Positions 5,801-7,074 of a stretch of DNA of 7,074 bases are shown here, piece by piece. Position numbers and translations under genes: made by a program. The notes beneath the pieces are model-generated. The model did no database searches and was not told the DNA's origin. It saw only the letters and a list, made by a program, of their open reading frames with translations. The DNA comes from JBLHKE01 sp047619485 (GTDB lineage: Bacteria; Verrucomicrobiota; Verrucomicrobiia; Verrucomicrobiales; DEV007). The stretch's first letter is position 1. Every line of letters starts with the position of its first letter. The stretch spans positions 1-7,074 of the forward strand of contig JBLHKE010000408.1 in assembly GCA_047619485.1 (NCBI GenBank), read 5' to 3'.

Positions 5801-7074
5801 ATGCGGGGATGGATGATCGGGACCTCCTGATAACAGGAGACCCTGGAGCGGTTCTCTTCTCGACGGTAAGCCCAATGCGGGCACACATGCTCGAGATCAA
5901 GGCGAGGTATCGCTCGCTGCGTTTCGAGGGGTTGACGTTTGAAAAGGATTCACAGCCCCTGGAGTTCATGGATGCTGGTGCGGAGCCGAACGGAGCCGAT
6001 GCTGTCTCGATGCTTGCCCAGGATACGCGGCGCATCGACTCCCTCGAATTCCACGGCTGCACCTTCATCAACTGCCACGGCGCGGTTTTCATGTATGCCC
6101 AGGGCTATGACCTCCGCGGCCGGCTGGAGCGATTCAATATCACAGACTGCTCGATCCTGAACCCATATGGGTCGAACACCGTCGATTCGACGTCCGCCAA
6201 TGGCGGTGGGCAGCAGTTCTATTTATCAGGTTGGGTGGGGCGCGCGACCTATCGCAACAACCTCTTCGATGGCGGTGCTGATGACATGACCGACGCGGCG
6301 ACCACTCCGGGGGGGCGGGTGAAGGACGCTGGACATTTCGGTTCTCCACATGAGCTCGTGTTCGAGGACAACATCGTTAAGCGGATGGGGGTGGAGGCGC
6401 TCTTCCATACGAACGATACCTCACTGATGGGGATCACCCGGTCGTCGTTCACGATGCCCCCAGCGGACGGGACGACCGTTGAGGTGACGGTGACCAGCTG
6501 GCCCACCACGTTCCTGGTCGGCGATCAGCTCAACCTGCGTACAGGCTTTGTGGCCGGTATGCTCTCCACGAACAACCTTCTCAGGGTGGCAGCGTATGAT
6601 GGGGAATCGAACCTGCTGACTTTGTCGAACACTGGCGATCCTGGCAATGTCCCTGCAGGCACGGCGATTAGTACTAGCAGGATTATATTCCGCGATACTG
6701 AATACGAGTCGGGAAAATCAGTGATTCGCAGGAATCTATTTGACGGGACTGTCCCGCCGGGAGGATTCGTCAGTCCGACCTACATCGGCATCGTGACCAA
6801 TTCTCACTCTGTGATTAGTGATAATTTGGTAATCGGTTTCGGGCGAGCCTTCGGAGTCTACGGGGAGGTGCACAGCCCGGCTCACCCCGGCAGTCGCGGG
6901 ACCGTTGTCCGCGACAATGTGATTCTCACTCGCGATCCACTAGTCCTGGGGGACGCATACACCATGGGTGTGTATTCGACCGGGTTGCTGGACACTGTTT
7001 CCGATAATTTTATCCTCTTTCCCACCTCGTGGTATGCGATGGGGCTTCTTTTCAATGGGGAGCGGACGGTTGCC
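2881..7074 (+). CDS. Large secreted multidomain protein: inactive SGNH + LamG + Ca motifs + Calx-beta + pectate-lyase-3 beta-helix (3' end outside window)
   Basis: The frame runs 1398 codons without a stop to the right edge; ATG 2932 is an alternative start. Signal peptide ends near Ala37 (TAPA/E). Residues ~39-108: beta-sandwich. ~111-312: SGNH-like domain, but GDS is GNN (116-118) and catalytic His is Ser289 (GDSLN); Asn204 remains. ~321-513: LamG-like domain ending RYNGG. Then calcium motif DEDQDG (553-558), beta-sandwich (~576-656), calcium motif DSDGDG (667-672), beta-sandwich (~694-757), calcium motif DSDGDG (760-765). ~800-905: Calx-beta-like domain (GGTASAGSDY, 841-850). From ~908: Pectate_lyase_3 start (VTDFGTVGDGVADDTAAVQAA) and right-handed beta-helix coils with recurrent Asn (1127, 1164, 1285, 1315, 1346, 1376). 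A small beta-barrel-like insert occupies ~1198-1264. Known family members cleave or bind uronate-containing or other polysaccharides; catalytic residues would lie in later coils or beyond the window, so activity is unproven. It likely binds or degrades an extracellular polysaccharide. Confidence 0.85.
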   Translation, partial: MLPMFKWNLVRTWSTAVMWKIFCLGFLLCLSAGTAPAERIIGFERGTDGKARVTWESYVGVEYRLQFSHDLSAGSFSDVAMAVADSATTSLSHSPGTSSGFYRIVCPLSDPIVLYGNNFVEGVFRPLSELTQAKVIEEGNAGDTADEMAARFAAGPHTDTLSLMLAQPVGGSQWTAAGVAAGYVAFRDAVATEDGKYIVAIPANRRPHDGTGWDTSGSYIADLEMRHEEVRELIKAQHPPAQVFDWWRWATRSYTPLDADDADDMLANGESLIPRSLRNHAGGDGNGDSLNLVGRAWLAKGINEALLRLAEPERFTATDKLSHFFPLDGIPSKTQIDVVGGKHGVLQGSATGLSREDGRYGLALDWAGGGFGRYVAEHFELGDEFAFDVWVKPETDGTRIFQMFGGGGGFLLITSEGKISFRAGVFVTEVVAPYELGEWNHVYGERVAGELRLRVNGGETVVKPLTTMEWGTDPLFIGSNNAGSSNFRGCMHSLGFFDRPLTTAEFDQRYNGGLGALMPGIQGDDQLPGGEGGEHREFWNRVFGAENLIPELDEDQDGQTNGEESDAGSDPFDPESVFKLVGEVTVESGATVLRWPGAEDRLYQLQNRVAGDSEPWADLGQPLEGIPGPMFVALEAGQLAGYEFRLEIEMVSGTPQPGAGSLLATHDSDGDGYSDHTEFIARTDPENPDSNLELVIETDAAIVVAQVETVLGMRYQLQCLSAETWVDEGGAFRGTGGVVTRQFVSSYEETSIRFLSVDPDSDGDGASDWREFWAGSDPSRIESVQRPVSDLDWARSVVPVPEIRLEVENGTANATSGRPGSIIVRRRGWAGAINVDLLLLGGTASAGSDYEALPSSVFLADGVKQVEVQIHPIAGSGSLSETLIIGATSGEPGVSVEPVEVRILRESVLDVTDFGTVGDGVADDTAAVQAAFDLFASDPSYNRLHFPEGRYRLGTSKFVSQTWTSRRRIIGMSHAGMDDRDLLITGDPGAVLFSTVSPMRAHMLEIKARYRSLRFEGLTFEKDSQPLEFMDAGAEPNGADAVSMLAQDTRRIDSLEFHGCTFINCHGAVFMYAQGYDLRGRLERFNITDCSILNPYGSNTVDSTSANGGGQQFYLSGWVGRATYRNNLFDGGADDMTDAATTPGGRVKDAGHFGSPHELVFEDNIVKRMGVEALFHTNDTSLMGITRSSFTMPPADGTTVEVTVTSWPTTFLVGDQLNLRTGFVAGMLSTNNLLRVAAYDGESNLLTLSNTGDPGNVPAGTAISTSRIIFRDTEYESGKSVIRRNLFDGTVPPGGFVSPTYIGIVTNSHSVISDNLVIGFGRAFGVYGEVHSPAHPGSRGTVVRDNVILTRDPLVLGDAYTMGVYSTGLLDTVSDNFILFPTSWYAMGLLFNGERTVA
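2918..2921 (+). promoter_or_regulatory. Possible Shine-Dalgarno GGAG supporting an alternative start at 2932
   Basis: GGAG sits 10 bases before the ATG at 2932 (codon 18 of the large frame). No such motif precedes the in-frame ATGs at 2881 and 2890. Starting at 2932 would give a compact signal peptide (MWK, then a hydrophobic stretch, then TAPA before Glu). Starting at 2881 would give a longer n-region that is also acceptable for a Gram-negative signal. The motif makes the shorter start attractive but does not settle it, because this lineage may not depend on strong Shine-Dalgarno sites. Confidence 0.35.
2992..4443 (+). repeat. Second copy of the beta-sandwich/SGNH/LamG module (paralogous to about 1195-2679)
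   Basis: The mature part of the 527-residue protein aligns collinearly with residues ~38-521 of the large protein. Examples are VEYRLQFS, IEEGN, ARFAAGPHT, IPANRRP, VFDWWRWATRSY, IPRSLRN, RFTATDK, LGDEFAF, FQMFGGGGG and RYNGG. In the stretch around block V (GGD to PLD) I count 30 identities in 47 positions. The copies are adjacent and in the same orientation, which points to tandem duplication. The second has a shorter loop after the former GDS (six residues fewer between the motif and ELT) and has lost the catalytic Ser and His. The match stops exactly at LPGL-stop in the first copy versus MPGI-Gln in the second. Confidence 0.85.

Noticed and set aside
1..7074. CRISPR array, tRNA/rRNA, insertion sequence, phage or defence system.
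   Set aside because: No spaced direct repeats, cloverleaf-like or rRNA-like segments, transposase or integrase sequence, or terminal inverted repeats were seen. All substantial coding sequence belongs to the three exoproteins.

Overview
The window is about 7.1 kb of moderately GC-rich bacterial DNA with three large genes, all on the + strand, that appear to encode secreted or cell-surface proteins. It most resembles a Verrucomicrobiota (PVC group) genome. The clues are the short beta-sandwich module with its 'VTWxSxxGVEYRLQFSxDLS ... GFYRIV' signature, the many DxDxDGxxD calcium-binding motifs followed by 'ExxxGxDP', and very large, loosely packed exoprotein genes separated by long gaps. This placement rests on recognised sequence style, not on a marker gene.

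Region by region. (1) 2-694 is the 3' end of a gene made almost wholly of seven acidic calcium-binding repeats of two alternating types. (2) 695-1098 is a 404-base gap without a convincing gene. (3) 1099-2682 is a complete 527-residue secreted protein: signal peptide, N-terminal beta-sandwich, an SGNH/GDSL-type hydrolase domain and a C-terminal LamG/concanavalin-like domain. (4) 2683-2880 is a short gap with a G9 tract and what looks like a decayed piece of a calcium-repeat gene. (5) 2881-7074 is one uninterrupted reading frame of 1398 codons that runs off the right edge, the largest gene here. Its first ~520 residues are a close paralogue of the whole gene at 1099-2682. They are followed by two rounds of 'calcium motif + beta-sandwich', a third calcium motif, a Calx-beta-like domain and a Pectate_lyase_3-type right-handed beta-helix.

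The most notable observation is that in the large protein the SGNH domain has lost both the nucleophile (GDS has become GNN) and the catalytic histidine (GDHLN has become GDSLN). Most of the surrounding domain, including several long blocks, is retained. The locus therefore pairs an apparently active esterase-like protein with a large multidomain protein that carries a dead copy of the same module joined to a putative polysaccharide-binding or polysaccharide-cleaving beta-helix. An extracellular carbohydrate role is plausible (de-esterification by the first, binding or cleavage by the second, calcium-stabilised linkers in both large proteins), but no substrate can be read from the sequence.
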